NCBI GenBank assembly: GCA_027023265.1
Contig: JALVVV010000027.1
Span: forward strand, 1 to 64,000
DNA from: DHVE2 group archaeon
GTDB taxonomy: Archaea > Thermoplasmatota > Thermoplasmata > Thermoplasmatales > Aciduliprofundaceae
Direction of reading: 5' to 3'
Length of the DNA stretch: 64,000 nt
Positions 41,099 through 49,919 of this stretch are shown in pieces (position 1 is the first letter of the stretch; each line of letters begins with the position of its first letter). The position numbers and the translations under genes were made by a program. The notes under the pieces are model-generated. The model did no database searches and was not told where the DNA came from. It saw only the letters and a program-made list of their open reading frames with translations.

Positions 41099-42197
41099 CT
41101 AACTCACCTATAAAACTCAGCGTGCGCTCATCTTTTCTGGCAGATTCTTTATCACCGCGCAGAGCCGGGAGCCAGACCGTTTTTAATCTTATCTTTGCGT
41201 TTTTCAGTGTTTCGTTTACCCATTCCTCTTTTGAAGAATAGAGTGCCCTGAGCCTTTCGTGAGTTTGAATCCTGTGCTGCAACACGTACTTTGCAGCAAA
41301 AAACACGTCATCGGAGCTCACTTCATTTCTTCCATCGTAGTACGCCTTGGCCTTGGCAACTCTCAACGCGTCTTTCCACCACCTGTGCCCGAGGGGCTCT
41401 TTGAGCATTGCGCATGGCTCGGTGCGGTACCTGCAGGATTCGCAAGTGTGCGCTATATACCTGTAATCCATAACTGCCTTGTCCCCGTATATGCAGTTTG
41501 TCATGTACCCGTGAATCAGCGTTAGCAGGAGATGCTGTTTCTCTGGCACGGCCACGGAATTCACTTCATTCCATATCATGCTCATCTCTCTGGGCGTCAT
41601 CACCTTCTTCACTTTGTTGAGTTCTACTGGTTTGCTCATCATCTCCAACATTTTATTCCCTGGAACAGTTCTCATGTTCACGCTTGCGGTTATTCTGTCC
41701 ATGAGAGCAGCAGGCACTTCCACCGAGCCGGAATCAAATGGATTTGCATCTAAAATAGCCACGTAATCCTTCGTTTTGAATTTTGTATCTCTAATTGTAA
41801 CAAATCCCTCTTCAAACAGCCCTAAAAATGTGTTGTATATTCTATGATTTCCCCTCTGAAACTCGTTTACAAATTTGAACGGAGCAGTTACAATATCTCG
41901 TGGTGCTATTTTTTCCTCGCCTTTTATGAGCCTGGCAACGTCTATTTTAAAAAACACGTCATTTACGCTGAGTTCGTTCATAAGCTGCACTACCGGCATG
42001 TTTTCCTCGCTGTACCCGAAAAACACCCTTCCTGTGAGGTACGCGTACAGGGATTTTCCGAACCCGTATGGCCCTAAGAGCAGAAATTTGCCGTTTCTAA
42101 CCAGCGGTGCGATTTTGAGAAGCTCACCGTTATCGTCGAAGGTGTACCATCTTTCAATCTCCTCAATGCCTTTTTTGTACTTGTTTAAGAGGTTCAT
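41091..42197 (-). CDS. MoxR-like AAA+ ATPase
   Basis: Walker A GPYGFGKS, sensor-region DYVAILDANPFDSG, CESCRYRTEPC insert; 8-nt overlap with the VWA gene. Confidence 0.85.
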   Translation of the reverse strand: MNLLNKYKKGIEEIERWYTFDDNGELLKIAPLVRNGKFLLLGPYGFGKSLYAYLTGRVFFGYSEENMPVVQLMNELSVNDVFFKIDVARLIKGEEKIAPRDIVTAPFKFVNEFQRGNHRIYNTFLGLFEEGFVTIRDTKFKTKDYVAILDANPFDSGSVEVPAALMDRITASVNMRTVPGNKMLEMMSKPVELNKVKKVMTPREMSMIWNEVNSVAVPEKQHLLLTLIHGYMTNCIYGDKAVMDYRYIAHTCESCRYRTEPCAMLKEPLGHRWWKDALRVAKAKAYYDGRNEVSSDDVFFAAKYVLQHRIQTHERLRALYSSKEEWVNETLKNAKIRLKTVWLPALRGDKESARKDERTLSFIGELDE

Positions 42198-42228
42198 GTA
42201 TTCTAATACAACTGGTTTAAGGTGTAAT

Positions 42229-42242
42229 TAACTCCGAAAGTT
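42229..42242 (-). promoter_or_regulatory. Putative operator AACTTTCGGAGTTA downstream of a TATTTAAAT box, upstream of the MoxR-VWA-CARF operon
   Basis: Exact 14-nt match to 35896..35909 on the opposite strand. Confidence 0.6.
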
Positions 42243-42261
42243 TTGCTTTTGATTTAAATAC

Positions 42262-42378
42262 TCAGAGGTTCTTGAGCCTTTGCCAAATCTTTTTTGCGCG
42301 CTCGTCAAGTATCTCGTTGAGAAGAGTGTCGAACAGCTCTTCCTCCGTAGGCACTTTCTTTTTTTTCTTCAGGATCAT
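42262..42378 (-). CDS. Possible 38-aa small protein translationally coupled to the cupin gene
   Basis: ATGA overlap with the cupin stop; MILKKKKKVPTEEELFDTLLNEILDERAKKIWQRLKNL. Confidence 0.5.
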   Translation of the reverse strand: MILKKKKKVPTEEELFDTLLNEILDERAKKIWQRLKNL

Positions 42379-42722
42379 TGGACACCCTTCATGGGTATTA
42401 TGCATAAAAATTTCATTTTGCCGCTCCCTGTATTCTCGTACCAGTGCGGCACGTCTGGGGGTATGTACAGAAAACTTCCTGCTCTTACCTGTACCTCTTC
42501 TTCACCCGCACCTATTTTCCCTTCACCTTCTAAAACGAATATCTCGTGCTCCCATGGGTGCTGGTGTTTTGCAATCTTTCCGCCCTGCTCCATGGTGAAC
42601 AGGCGCATTGCGTAGTTCTCGGCACCCTGCTCCTTTGAGATGAGCCACTGTATAAATGTTCCCGTGGTACCTTCCATTTTAACCTCTTCTTTTTTAACAT
42701 TGTCCACGTGCCCTGCAAACAT
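42375..42722 (-). CDS. Cupin domain protein
   Basis: HQHPWEHEIFVLEGEGKIGAGEEEVQVRAGSFLYIPPDVPHWYENTG. Confidence 0.92.
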   Translation of the reverse strand: MFAGHVDNVKKEEVKMEGTTGTFIQWLISKEQGAENYAMRLFTMEQGGKIAKHQHPWEHEIFVLEGEGKIGAGEEEVQVRAGSFLYIPPDVPHWYENTGSGKMKFLCIIPMKGVQ

Positions 42723-42772
42723 AACATCACCTGTTCATGCTAAAAGAAAAGGGTATAAAAATTTGGTGGTGT

Positions 42773-44956
42773 TCAAAAATGCCTTTTAATCGCTATGGCT
42801 GCAATCATGAATAGTATAACTATCCATATTGCAGAAAGCTCCGGGATATCTGAGCCGGGAGTTACCTGTATCTCGTTGCTTGGGGTGCTTTCCTCATTCA
42901 CACCCACTGCTGTTACGTAGTACATGTATGTTTGCCCTGACACCACGCTCGTATCATTGAACCACAGCCTCGTAGCGTTCACCTCTGCAATTTCATTTCC
43001 GTTTCTGTATATCCTGTATCCTGTTATTTCAGAAACCCCGTATTTCGGAGGCTGCCATGTGATGTTTACATAATTAGAACCTGCTTTTGCTCTCAGATAA
43101 AGAGGGTGCGTTAAGACGTTATCTGTGGAAGCGTTTTTCAAAGGATAGTAATCTTTTCCTTTTGCGCTGCCCCCCACGTGGTATGGCCAGTCCACGATGC
43201 TATCGTTATTACGGTCGTTGGTGTTGTTGTTATTTGCCCAGTCGTACCAGTAATTACCTATGCCGTACGTGCTGTTCCACAAGTTTCCGTAGCCATCGTC
43301 CCATGCCTGTATCCTTGAGTCGTTGTAGGTTCCATTTGACCGGTTATTGTAGTAAAAATAGTTCAGGTAAATTTGATTCCCACTTCCACTTTCTATTACA
43401 ACCCCGTACATATTGCATTCTTCTATGATGTTTCCTTCCAGTATGTTGTTATTGGCATAGTTTATAACTGTACCATTGCCGCAGTTATCTATGGTGTTAT
43501 TTATGATGGTGTTTTCCGTGGATGATTCTATGTATATCCCGGATTCATTCGCATATTTTATCGTGTTGACTCGTATGTTATTTGAAGAGGAGTGCCATTG
43601 AATGCCAATCCCGTATTCGATGAGGTATATTTTATTGTTAATGATGGAATTATTTTCGGAGTATCCATATGCCTTTATACCGTATTGCGCAAATGATATG
43701 CTGTTGTTCAAAATCACGTTTCTCTGCGATTCATCTATCTTTATGCCGTAATTTGAGGTGTTGTTAATTTGAGAATTTTCAACTAAATTATTTTCCGTGT
43801 TTTTCAGGTATATGCCTCCTGCTGAGCAATTCGCTATGCTGTTGTTTGCAATTTCGTTTTCTCTGCCTCCGCTTACTATGATTCCCTCTTGGTTTCTCAT
43901 TACGGTGTTATTTGCAATTATATTTTCAGAGGCACCGTATATCCATATTCCAGAGGAGTCGTTTATAAGCCTGTTCCCTGTTACCGTGTTGTTGTTTGAT
44001 TCGTTGAGATATATTCCCGAGAACGTGCAGTTTTGTATGGAGTTTCCAGAAATCAGGTCTGAATTTGAAAATATGGTGTAAATGGCGCCTGAATCTCCAT
44101 TGAACGTGTTGTTTATTATTTTGGAGTTATTCAGGTTAAATGTAAGTATGCCGTAGCTCATATTTGAAAATTTACTGTTTTTGACTGTTATGTTTGAAGA
44201 ATATCCCGCAATTATTCCCACAGTGATTCCGCTCATGTTTACGGATGATACTGTCAGGCTGGTGACGTTTCCCAATATCAGTTCTCCGTAGGTGTTTGGT
44301 ATTTCACTACCTATATTTACATTTTTAATATAATAGATGCTGTTGCCATTTAAAGTGTTGTTTACCGGTATATTTTGGGTGGTAAACGTCTTTTTATCTC
44401 CCCACAGTGCAAGGCTGTTGTTCTGCAATACTGTTCCGTAAATGCTGTTGTTGTACGAGTACGACACGAGAACTCCATAATTTCCGTTGTCTTTTACGGA
44501 GTTGTCTATTAGCGTGTTATTTCTTCCCATGTCTATCCATATCCCATACGCGCTGTTATGCTCCGAAGTCACGTTTTTTACAGTTCCATTTTCTACATTG
44601 TACAGCATTATTCCCGAGCCACCGCTGTAAGGCCAGGACATAAACGATGCGTTGGATACGGAGCAGTTTTCTATCACGAAATGCAGTGTGGTGTTGCCTA
44701 TAAAAATTCCGTACCCGTACCCTGCGGCGTTAATTGTATACCCAGATATTATGTATGGATTTTCGGCGCTCCCGTTACCTGCCCATCCTTGGTCTTCAGC
44801 AATTCTTACCATCTCCGAGTTATCATTTATTTTTATTGGTTGTTGTGTGGTTTTGAAATTATCATCTCCGGCAGCAAGAGCAGTAAATGAGCTGTTTATT
44901 AGCACTCCCAAAATCAATGCTCCTATAACGAGCACCTTTATTTTCCCCTTTGCCAT
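42773..44956 (-). CDS. Secreted right-handed beta-helix (NosD-like) protein with Fn3 domain and C-terminal TM
   Basis: Many N-x-[IV]-x-x-N-x-[IV] parallel beta-helix repeats; Fn3 region; C-terminal TM; start MAKGKIKVLVIGALILG preferred. Confidence 0.88.
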   Translation of the reverse strand: MAKGKIKVLVIGALILGVLINSSFTALAAGDDNFKTTQQPIKINDNSEMVRIAEDQGWAGNGSAENPYIISGYTINAAGYGYGIFIGNTTLHFVIENCSVSNASFMSWPYSGGSGIMLYNVENGTVKNVTSEHNSAYGIWIDMGRNNTLIDNSVKDNGNYGVLVSYSYNNSIYGTVLQNNSLALWGDKKTFTTQNIPVNNTLNGNSIYYIKNVNIGSEIPNTYGELILGNVTSLTVSSVNMSGITVGIIAGYSSNITVKNSKFSNMSYGILTFNLNNSKIINNTFNGDSGAIYTIFSNSDLISGNSIQNCTFSGIYLNESNNNTVTGNRLINDSSGIWIYGASENIIANNTVMRNQEGIIVSGGRENEIANNSIANCSAGGIYLKNTENNLVENSQINNTSNYGIKIDESQRNVILNNSISFAQYGIKAYGYSENNSIINNKIYLIEYGIGIQWHSSSNNIRVNTIKYANESGIYIESSTENTIINNTIDNCGNGTVINYANNNILEGNIIEECNMYGVVIESGSGNQIYLNYFYYNNRSNGTYNDSRIQAWDDGYGNLWNSTYGIGNYWYDWANNNNTNDRNNDSIVDWPYHVGGSAKGKDYYPLKNASTDNVLTHPLYLRAKAGSNYVNITWQPPKYGVSEITGYRIYRNGNEIAEVNATRLWFNDTSVVSGQTYMYYVTAVGVNEESTPSNEIQVTPGSDIPELSAIWIVILFMIAAIAIKRHF

Positions 44957-45047
44957 GCTTTTTCCATATCTTTCACTGGTTAATATTTTTTGCCATGGGA
45001 ATTGCGTTACGTATATCGTTATATACCCGTGGGCTTTTATTGTCTCA

Positions 45048-46382
45048 ATGCCCCTCCGCGCCCTGACCATCCTTGTTATCCTGCTTGTAATTTCCTCGCT
45101 TTTAGTTTCGGTGAATGCTTCTGTGGAGGTGAAATCTTACGTGGAATACTCGGAAATATGGGACAATAGCCATGGGGGGAGAATATACTGGTTCATAGAG
45201 GGAAGAGAGGCTCAAATTCTTAAGAAAGCACTTGCTAAAAATTACGATTTTGATCATGATGGAATCATGGAAATGGACGAGGTTGTTAGTTACTTTCACG
45301 TTCTGCTTTCTCTTCTGAATAACCAGCACGTTGGCACTGTTATCGTATCCACTGCCGCGCCGTTGCATGGCTGGAAAAACGGAGGTGTTGATTACCGCGA
45401 TGTTCAGGGATTGCCCGGTTCTTTGAAGACTAACTTCTCCATAAACATATCCGTAAAATTTTCAGGAAAAGCAGTCTCAGGTGGGAATACAAATGGCTAT
45501 AATCTCTCTCTAATACCTTTTGCAGCTGCTACCCGTAGCAGTATTGCAAACTGTTCCGTTCATCTGAACGCTCGTGAGGAGCACACCGAAATAGGTGCTA
45601 CCTTTTGCGGATATGGTGTAGAATCCGCGCAGGTGGTCATGCGATTGGGATTTGGTTCTTTTTACTACCGTTCTGGGACTGCAAAAAATTGTCCTGTTAC
45701 AAAGCAGAGCAACTCAATTTTGGATAGTCCTTTGTTTCTCTTGGTATCCTTGCTCGTGGTTGTTAAAATTGGAGATTACTTTGTTAGCAAAAGCTTGTAT
45801 AAATCTTCCGAAAAATGTTTCTCTCGAACTAATCAACGTAAAATTAGAAAAGCGGGGCTATCTTTAAAAATTATTTTTGCAGTGCTGTATATTTTTCCCA
45901 AGTTTTACTTTTTCCACATTAGTTCTTTTCTTTTCCTCATAATGGTGGTTGTATATCCTTTTTTGGTGTTTTTAACTTTAAAATATTTTATGAATGGTTC
46001 ATGCAGAGGACCCCACTACGATGGGAGAATCCTGGGTGTATTAATACTGGATAGAAACGGTTCCTTGATTTTTAGCAAAAGCTGTTCTTCTTACGACAAT
46101 TGGGAATTAGATGATGTGTTTTCTCACATCTCTTCTATTAGGGGAAGTGCTGGCGTAGATTATGACGTTATTCTCGAGACAGGTGATAAAAAATTTGTTG
46201 CAAGATATGCTAAAGATATTACTGTGATACTTATTTTGGAAGGGGAATTGAGACAACACGTAACTGAAAAAATTGAAAATCTTCTTGAGAAAATCGTAGA
46301 TGAATGCGAAAAGCAACCCATGTTAAAGGGAGATTATTACTCTTCTTGCTTGGAGAATTTGTTGGAAAGCATATGCGAGTGA
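45048..46382 (+). CDS. Secreted/membrane protein with signal peptide, extracellular domain, TMs and cytoplasmic C-terminal domain
   Basis: MPLRALTILVILLVISSLLVSVNA signal peptide at the in-frame ATG 45048; hydrophobic segments mid-protein. Confidence 0.7.
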   Translation: MPLRALTILVILLVISSLLVSVNASVEVKSYVEYSEIWDNSHGGRIYWFIEGREAQILKKALAKNYDFDHDGIMEMDEVVSYFHVLLSLLNNQHVGTVIVSTAAPLHGWKNGGVDYRDVQGLPGSLKTNFSINISVKFSGKAVSGGNTNGYNLSLIPFAAATRSSIANCSVHLNAREEHTEIGATFCGYGVESAQVVMRLGFGSFYYRSGTAKNCPVTKQSNSILDSPLFLLVSLLVVVKIGDYFVSKSLYKSSEKCFSRTNQRKIRKAGLSLKIIFAVLYIFPKFYFFHISSFLFLIMVVVYPFLVFLTLKYFMNGSCRGPHYDGRILGVLILDRNGSLIFSKSCSSYDNWELDDVFSHISSIRGSAGVDYDVILETGDKKFVARYAKDITVILILEGELRQHVTEKIENLLEKIVDECEKQPMLKGDYYSSCLENLLESICE

Positions 46383-46449
46383 GTTGTATGATGAAAAACA
46401 AAACACAAAATTTTAATACTATATGTTCAATTAGCCCGTAGGGATAGCT

Positions 46450-47646
46450 ATGTGGTTTCCATTTGCATTCTGGATATCTTTATCGGCTGCAGTGATTAAC
46501 GTGGTGCTGCTGGCGATGATCATTAAGGCGAATATCAGAAAACCGGGAAATCTGGCAGCTTTCTCAATGTTTACAGCCACGCTTATATGGAGTGTAGGGG
46601 AATTGATTGAACGTGTTGCGGGGCCTCCCCCCGATAGCAGTTTGCCGTACTACGGGCATCTGGCGCTTACCATGGGCCCTCATGACGCAAATCTTGCTTA
46701 TATCGGTGCGATAATTCTTTGTTTCGGCATATTTCTAATGCCTGCTAGTATAGTGCACTTTTCTCTGGACTATCCTTTCAGGTTCCGCTTTAAAGATGTG
46801 TACCGCAGGATAATTCTTTATTTCATGTACGGTCTCTCTTTCATAGGAATGGTTCTGAATATCCTAAACGATCGTCTCGGATACATAACGGTTGCTTACA
46901 TGAAACCCTACGATGCCTTCGGAGTCATGCTCTGGGGTCTTGAATCTGGACCGGTACACGCGTTTTTCAGTTTACTCTTGGTAATATCTGCTTTGGTCAT
47001 GGTTACAGCGTTATTGCTCAAATTGAAAAAGGTGGATATGGAAATAGTGAAAAACCAGATTGTCATCACTCTCTTGGGATTCTTGGTAACTATAGTTCTG
47101 CTGGTGGTTACCGGTTTGATACCTATAGTTCTTGAAAGAACAGACTCCTATCCTCTGACTACCCTTGCATTCTCAATATTCGGAATAACCGTTCTCTACA
47201 CAGTGGTGAAGTACAGGTTGTTCCTCGTAGTTCCTACAGTTGAAGAGAAAGTGGAAAACGTTGAACTTCCTGAGGAGGGCATTCATGAGATGCCAAAGGA
47301 GGAAGCTTACAAAAAGTTCGTGTCCCTTGCAAAGTCTGCCCATACATGTCTGGCATTTATCCCCGAGGATCCAGAAGAATTTAAGAACAGGGTGGGCTTG
47401 AAGAACACACCTGTATTTCAGTTCACGAGGAACCTTGGTAAAGACAGGCTGAATCCTGAGCTTGCAGAGCACAGGGACATGCTGGTTTTCATAATAACCT
47501 CCATGGTGGAGCAGGTGTACAAGCCGGTGATTCTCATAGATTTATCTGCCACTTGGATTGGAGAGCGTGTCAAGGAGAAAATCATAGACAAAATAAATGA
47601 CCTTCTAAAGCAGGACTATGGTGGGGTTTATTTCATAGTGAAATAA
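46450..47646 (+). CDS. Membrane protein with histidine-kinase-like 7TM N-terminus and DUF835-like C-terminal domain
   Basis: Seven hydrophobic segments; C-terminal HTCLAFIPEDPEEF...MVEQVYKPVILIDL. Confidence 0.7.
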   Translation: MWFPFAFWISLSAAVINVVLLAMIIKANIRKPGNLAAFSMFTATLIWSVGELIERVAGPPPDSSLPYYGHLALTMGPHDANLAYIGAIILCFGIFLMPASIVHFSLDYPFRFRFKDVYRRIILYFMYGLSFIGMVLNILNDRLGYITVAYMKPYDAFGVMLWGLESGPVHAFFSLLLVISALVMVTALLLKLKKVDMEIVKNQIVITLLGFLVTIVLLVVTGLIPIVLERTDSYPLTTLAFSIFGITVLYTVVKYRLFLVVPTVEEKVENVELPEEGIHEMPKEEAYKKFVSLAKSAHTCLAFIPEDPEEFKNRVGLKNTPVFQFTRNLGKDRLNPELAEHRDMLVFIITSMVEQVYKPVILIDLSATWIGERVKEKIIDKINDLLKQDYGGVYFIVK

Positions 47647-47936
47647 CTCCATTTGCTTTTTATATTATTTCTCGTGTTTTTCTAAAAATTTTCGCAGTTT
47701 CTTTTTTAGTCTGTGGATGCTTTTTAATTAGATTATTAGGGGCTGTGGTGTGTGGTGTTTGTGAGATTTTAAGATGTATGAATATTGGGCTGATAACCAG
47801 AGGTTATGAAGGGGACAACTGGCGATAAAATACCTTATTACGAGTAAGTAAGATGCTGAAAGATGAGATAAACGGGACAGATGGATGAATAGAATTGCAA
47901 AGAATTTTTACGTGAAAGCAAGCATAATAAGGGGAA

Positions 47937-48146
47937 ATGAGCCGCGCAGGATGTTATACGTCAGGAGAACATAAGCCAGGTGTACGAGTGAGAGAAGAGG
48001 AAATGAATTGGACGGGACTTTAGACATAAGGAGAAAGTAAGCCAGCATCCACGACTGAGGGAAGCGAAGGAGTGGACCGGGCGGGATTTGAACCCGCGAC
48101 CTCCACATTGCGAATGTGGCGATCTTCCGGTCTGATCTACCGGCCC
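47937..48146 (-). repeat. 210-bp direct repeat, copy 1 (tRNA-Ala plus 3' flank)
   Basis: Gap-free match at offset 894 to 48831..49040. Confidence 0.88.
48073..48146 (-). tRNA. tRNA-Ala (anticodon CGC)
   Basis: GGGCCGG/CCGGTCC acceptor with G3:U70, anticodon arm CCACA-TTCGCAA-TGTGG, T-arm GCGGGTTCAAATCCCGC; 74 nt, no intron. Confidence 0.95.
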
Positions 48147-48243
48147 TTGCCGATGGATATATTCATGGGTTATAAAAATCTTTTCCAGCGACTTGCCCAT
48201 TTTTGACCGACAATTAAAAATACCTATGTGCGATATTTTGGGT

Positions 48244-48708
48244 ATGGACAAACGCGTGGTCGCCTATGCAGTTGGGGTTTTGCTGATTCTTACCGCCGCT
48301 CTTGTTTTCGTCAATATGATTAATCATGCATCAAGTTACAGTGCATCTTTTTCACTGGAACCTCACGAGAATTATAATAAAACGGTGAGTTTTGTGGCTG
48401 GGAAGACGTATATTGTATCATTGCATTCTACAAAAAATGTTAATTTATCTGTTGTGCGCTCACATCATGTTTTGGTTCATGTAACAAACAATACCGTGAG
48501 ATTGACTTTGAAAATAAATGAAACGGGAAATTATGTGGTATCGGTGACTAATTTTCAGAATTCCAGTGCTTCTGTATCGCTCTCTGTAATTAGTAAAAAT
48601 GAGATGGCTTCCATGGGCAGGGCGCAGTATTATTCTATGATTATGTGTATCTCCGGGCTGGTAATTGTGCTCCTGGGTATTATTTTGAATATAAGAGTGC
48701 ATCGTTAA
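48244..48708 (+). CDS. Hypothetical membrane protein with two TM segments around an extracytoplasmic beta domain
   Basis: MDKRVVAYAVGVLLILTAALVFV N-terminal TM; MIMCISGLVIVLLGIIL C-terminal TM. Confidence 0.7.
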   Translation: MDKRVVAYAVGVLLILTAALVFVNMINHASSYSASFSLEPHENYNKTVSFVAGKTYIVSLHSTKNVNLSVVRSHHVLVHVTNNTVRLTLKINETGNYVVSVTNFQNSSASVSLSVISKNEMASMGRAQYYSMIMCISGLVIVLLGIILNIRVHR

Positions 48709-48830
48709 TACCGTGAAAATTGCCTATGACTTTTTGGGATATGCTGATTTGAGGAAGTATGCAATTGTATGAGCCAACATCCTTCTGTGGAATCCACGCG
48801 TAAATAGGAATATACTCAAAATTGCGAACA

Positions 48831-49040
48831 ATGGTCCGTGCAGGATGTCATACGTCAGGAGAACATAAGCCAGGTGTATGTGTGAGAGAAGAGGAAATGA
48901 ATCGGACGGGACTTTAGACATAAGGAGAAAGTAAGCCAGCATCCACGACTGAGGGAAGCGAAGGAGTGGACCGGGCGGGATTTGAACCCGCGACCTCCAC
49001 GTTGCAAGCGTGGCGATCTTCCGAGCTGATCTACCGGCCC
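48831..49040 (-). repeat. 210-bp direct repeat, copy 2 (tRNA-Ala plus 3' flank)
   Basis: Gap-free match to 47937..48146. Confidence 0.88.
48967..49040 (-). tRNA. tRNA-Ala (anticodon TGC)
   Basis: Acceptor with G3:U70; anticodon arm CCACG-CTTGCAA-CGTGG; 74 nt, no intron. Confidence 0.95.
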
Positions 49041-49078
49041 TTAGTTGCGGGATGGAAAAAAAGTATAAAAACTTTGGT

Positions 49079-49462
49079 TTATTCTACCAAATCCACCGCT
49101 TTTCTCATCATTTCGTCTGTCTTTTTAATGTACTCTACTATTTCCTTCCCAGCCGCTTTGAGTTTCTCGGAGGGGATGTCCACGCCCACGTATGTCTCGT
49201 TATCTTTAACGTACACTACTCCGTGACATGGTGCCAGAGTGCCGATGTCGTAGTCCATCTGCATCATGTCGTACATGTATTTGGCGTGGCATATTAGAAG
49301 GACTTTATAAGGTGGTATTTCTATACCAATTCCTTTTTTAATCTTCTCACTGGGCATGACCTCTCCTACGACTTTTAATCCTGCTTCTTCTATGGCCTTT
49401 CTGAACTTCTTTTCCGCCTCTTCAAAGCTCAAATTTTTCTTTACTACATACTTGTATGTCAT
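49079..49462 (-). CDS. DUF302 family protein
   Basis: KKNLSFEEAEKKFRKAIEEAGLKVVGEV...VLLICHAKYMYDMMQMDYDIGTLAPCHGVVY. Confidence 0.82.
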   Translation of the reverse strand: MTYKYVVKKNLSFEEAEKKFRKAIEEAGLKVVGEVMPSEKIKKGIGIEIPPYKVLLICHAKYMYDMMQMDYDIGTLAPCHGVVYVKDNETYVGVDIPSEKLKAAGKEIVEYIKKTDEMMRKAVDLVE

Positions 49463-49515
49463 AAATGGGGAATGTGTGCTGAGTATAATAACATTTGGTA
49501 AAAAAATAAGGGGTT

Positions 49516-49872
49516 TCACTCCTGTTCCTGCTCAGGAGATTCTCCCATGGCATTTGCTATTTCTTGATTTGCTTCATCAACTAAGTTTCTAAAATTTTCC
49601 TCAGCTTTGGTGTATTTCTGCATGGATTTTTTTTCCATTATTTTTCCCTCTAAATCATTTAGCTGCTTGATGTCTTCATCTACGCTTTGCCCCGTCATCT
49701 GCTTAATCTGTATTTCGTTTCTCTTTGCATCGTAATTTTTCAGCATTTCCTGTGTTTCCACATCCTCATCCAACTGCTTCTGCGCTTCCAATAACTCCCT
49801 GTATTCCTCGCTGTTTTTGAGTGACTCTCCAAGTTCCCTTGCCTTTTTTATAACATCTTCTCTATTGCTCAT
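49516..49872 (-). CDS. YlbF/YmcA-like family protein
   Basis: 118 aa helical; ARELGESLKNSEEYRELLEAQKQLDEDVETQEMLKNYDAKRNEIQ. Confidence 0.78.
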   Translation of the reverse strand: MSNREDVIKKARELGESLKNSEEYRELLEAQKQLDEDVETQEMLKNYDAKRNEIQIKQMTGQSVDEDIKQLNDLEGKIMEKKSMQKYTKAEENFRNLVDEANQEIANAMGESPEQEQE

Positions 49873-49919
49873 GCTATGCCAAAGGCAACATATTTAATAA
49901 ACCTTCCCAATATCCTATT

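Noticed and set aside
35891-42245. A CRISPR array associated with the CARF and Cas4-like genes
   Set aside because: No regularly spaced identical repeats were seen in the intergenic regions or elsewhere in the window; only the two 14-nt promoter elements recur.
44652-45047. N-terminal extension of the 576-aa plus-strand ORF
   Set aside because: It is antisense to the beta-helix protein's N-terminal region; a signal-peptide start at 45048 is more convincing.
47908-48251. Minus-strand ORFs beginning MWRSRVQIPPGP and MSIPKISHIG
   Set aside because: They read through the tRNA-Ala(CGC) gene and repeat flank; this is a common tRNA-derived spurious ORF.
48966-49297. Plus-strand ORFs beginning MDRAGFEPATSTLQ and MAIFRADLPAL
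   Set aside because: Antisense translation of tRNA-Ala(TGC), a well-known spurious ORF type.
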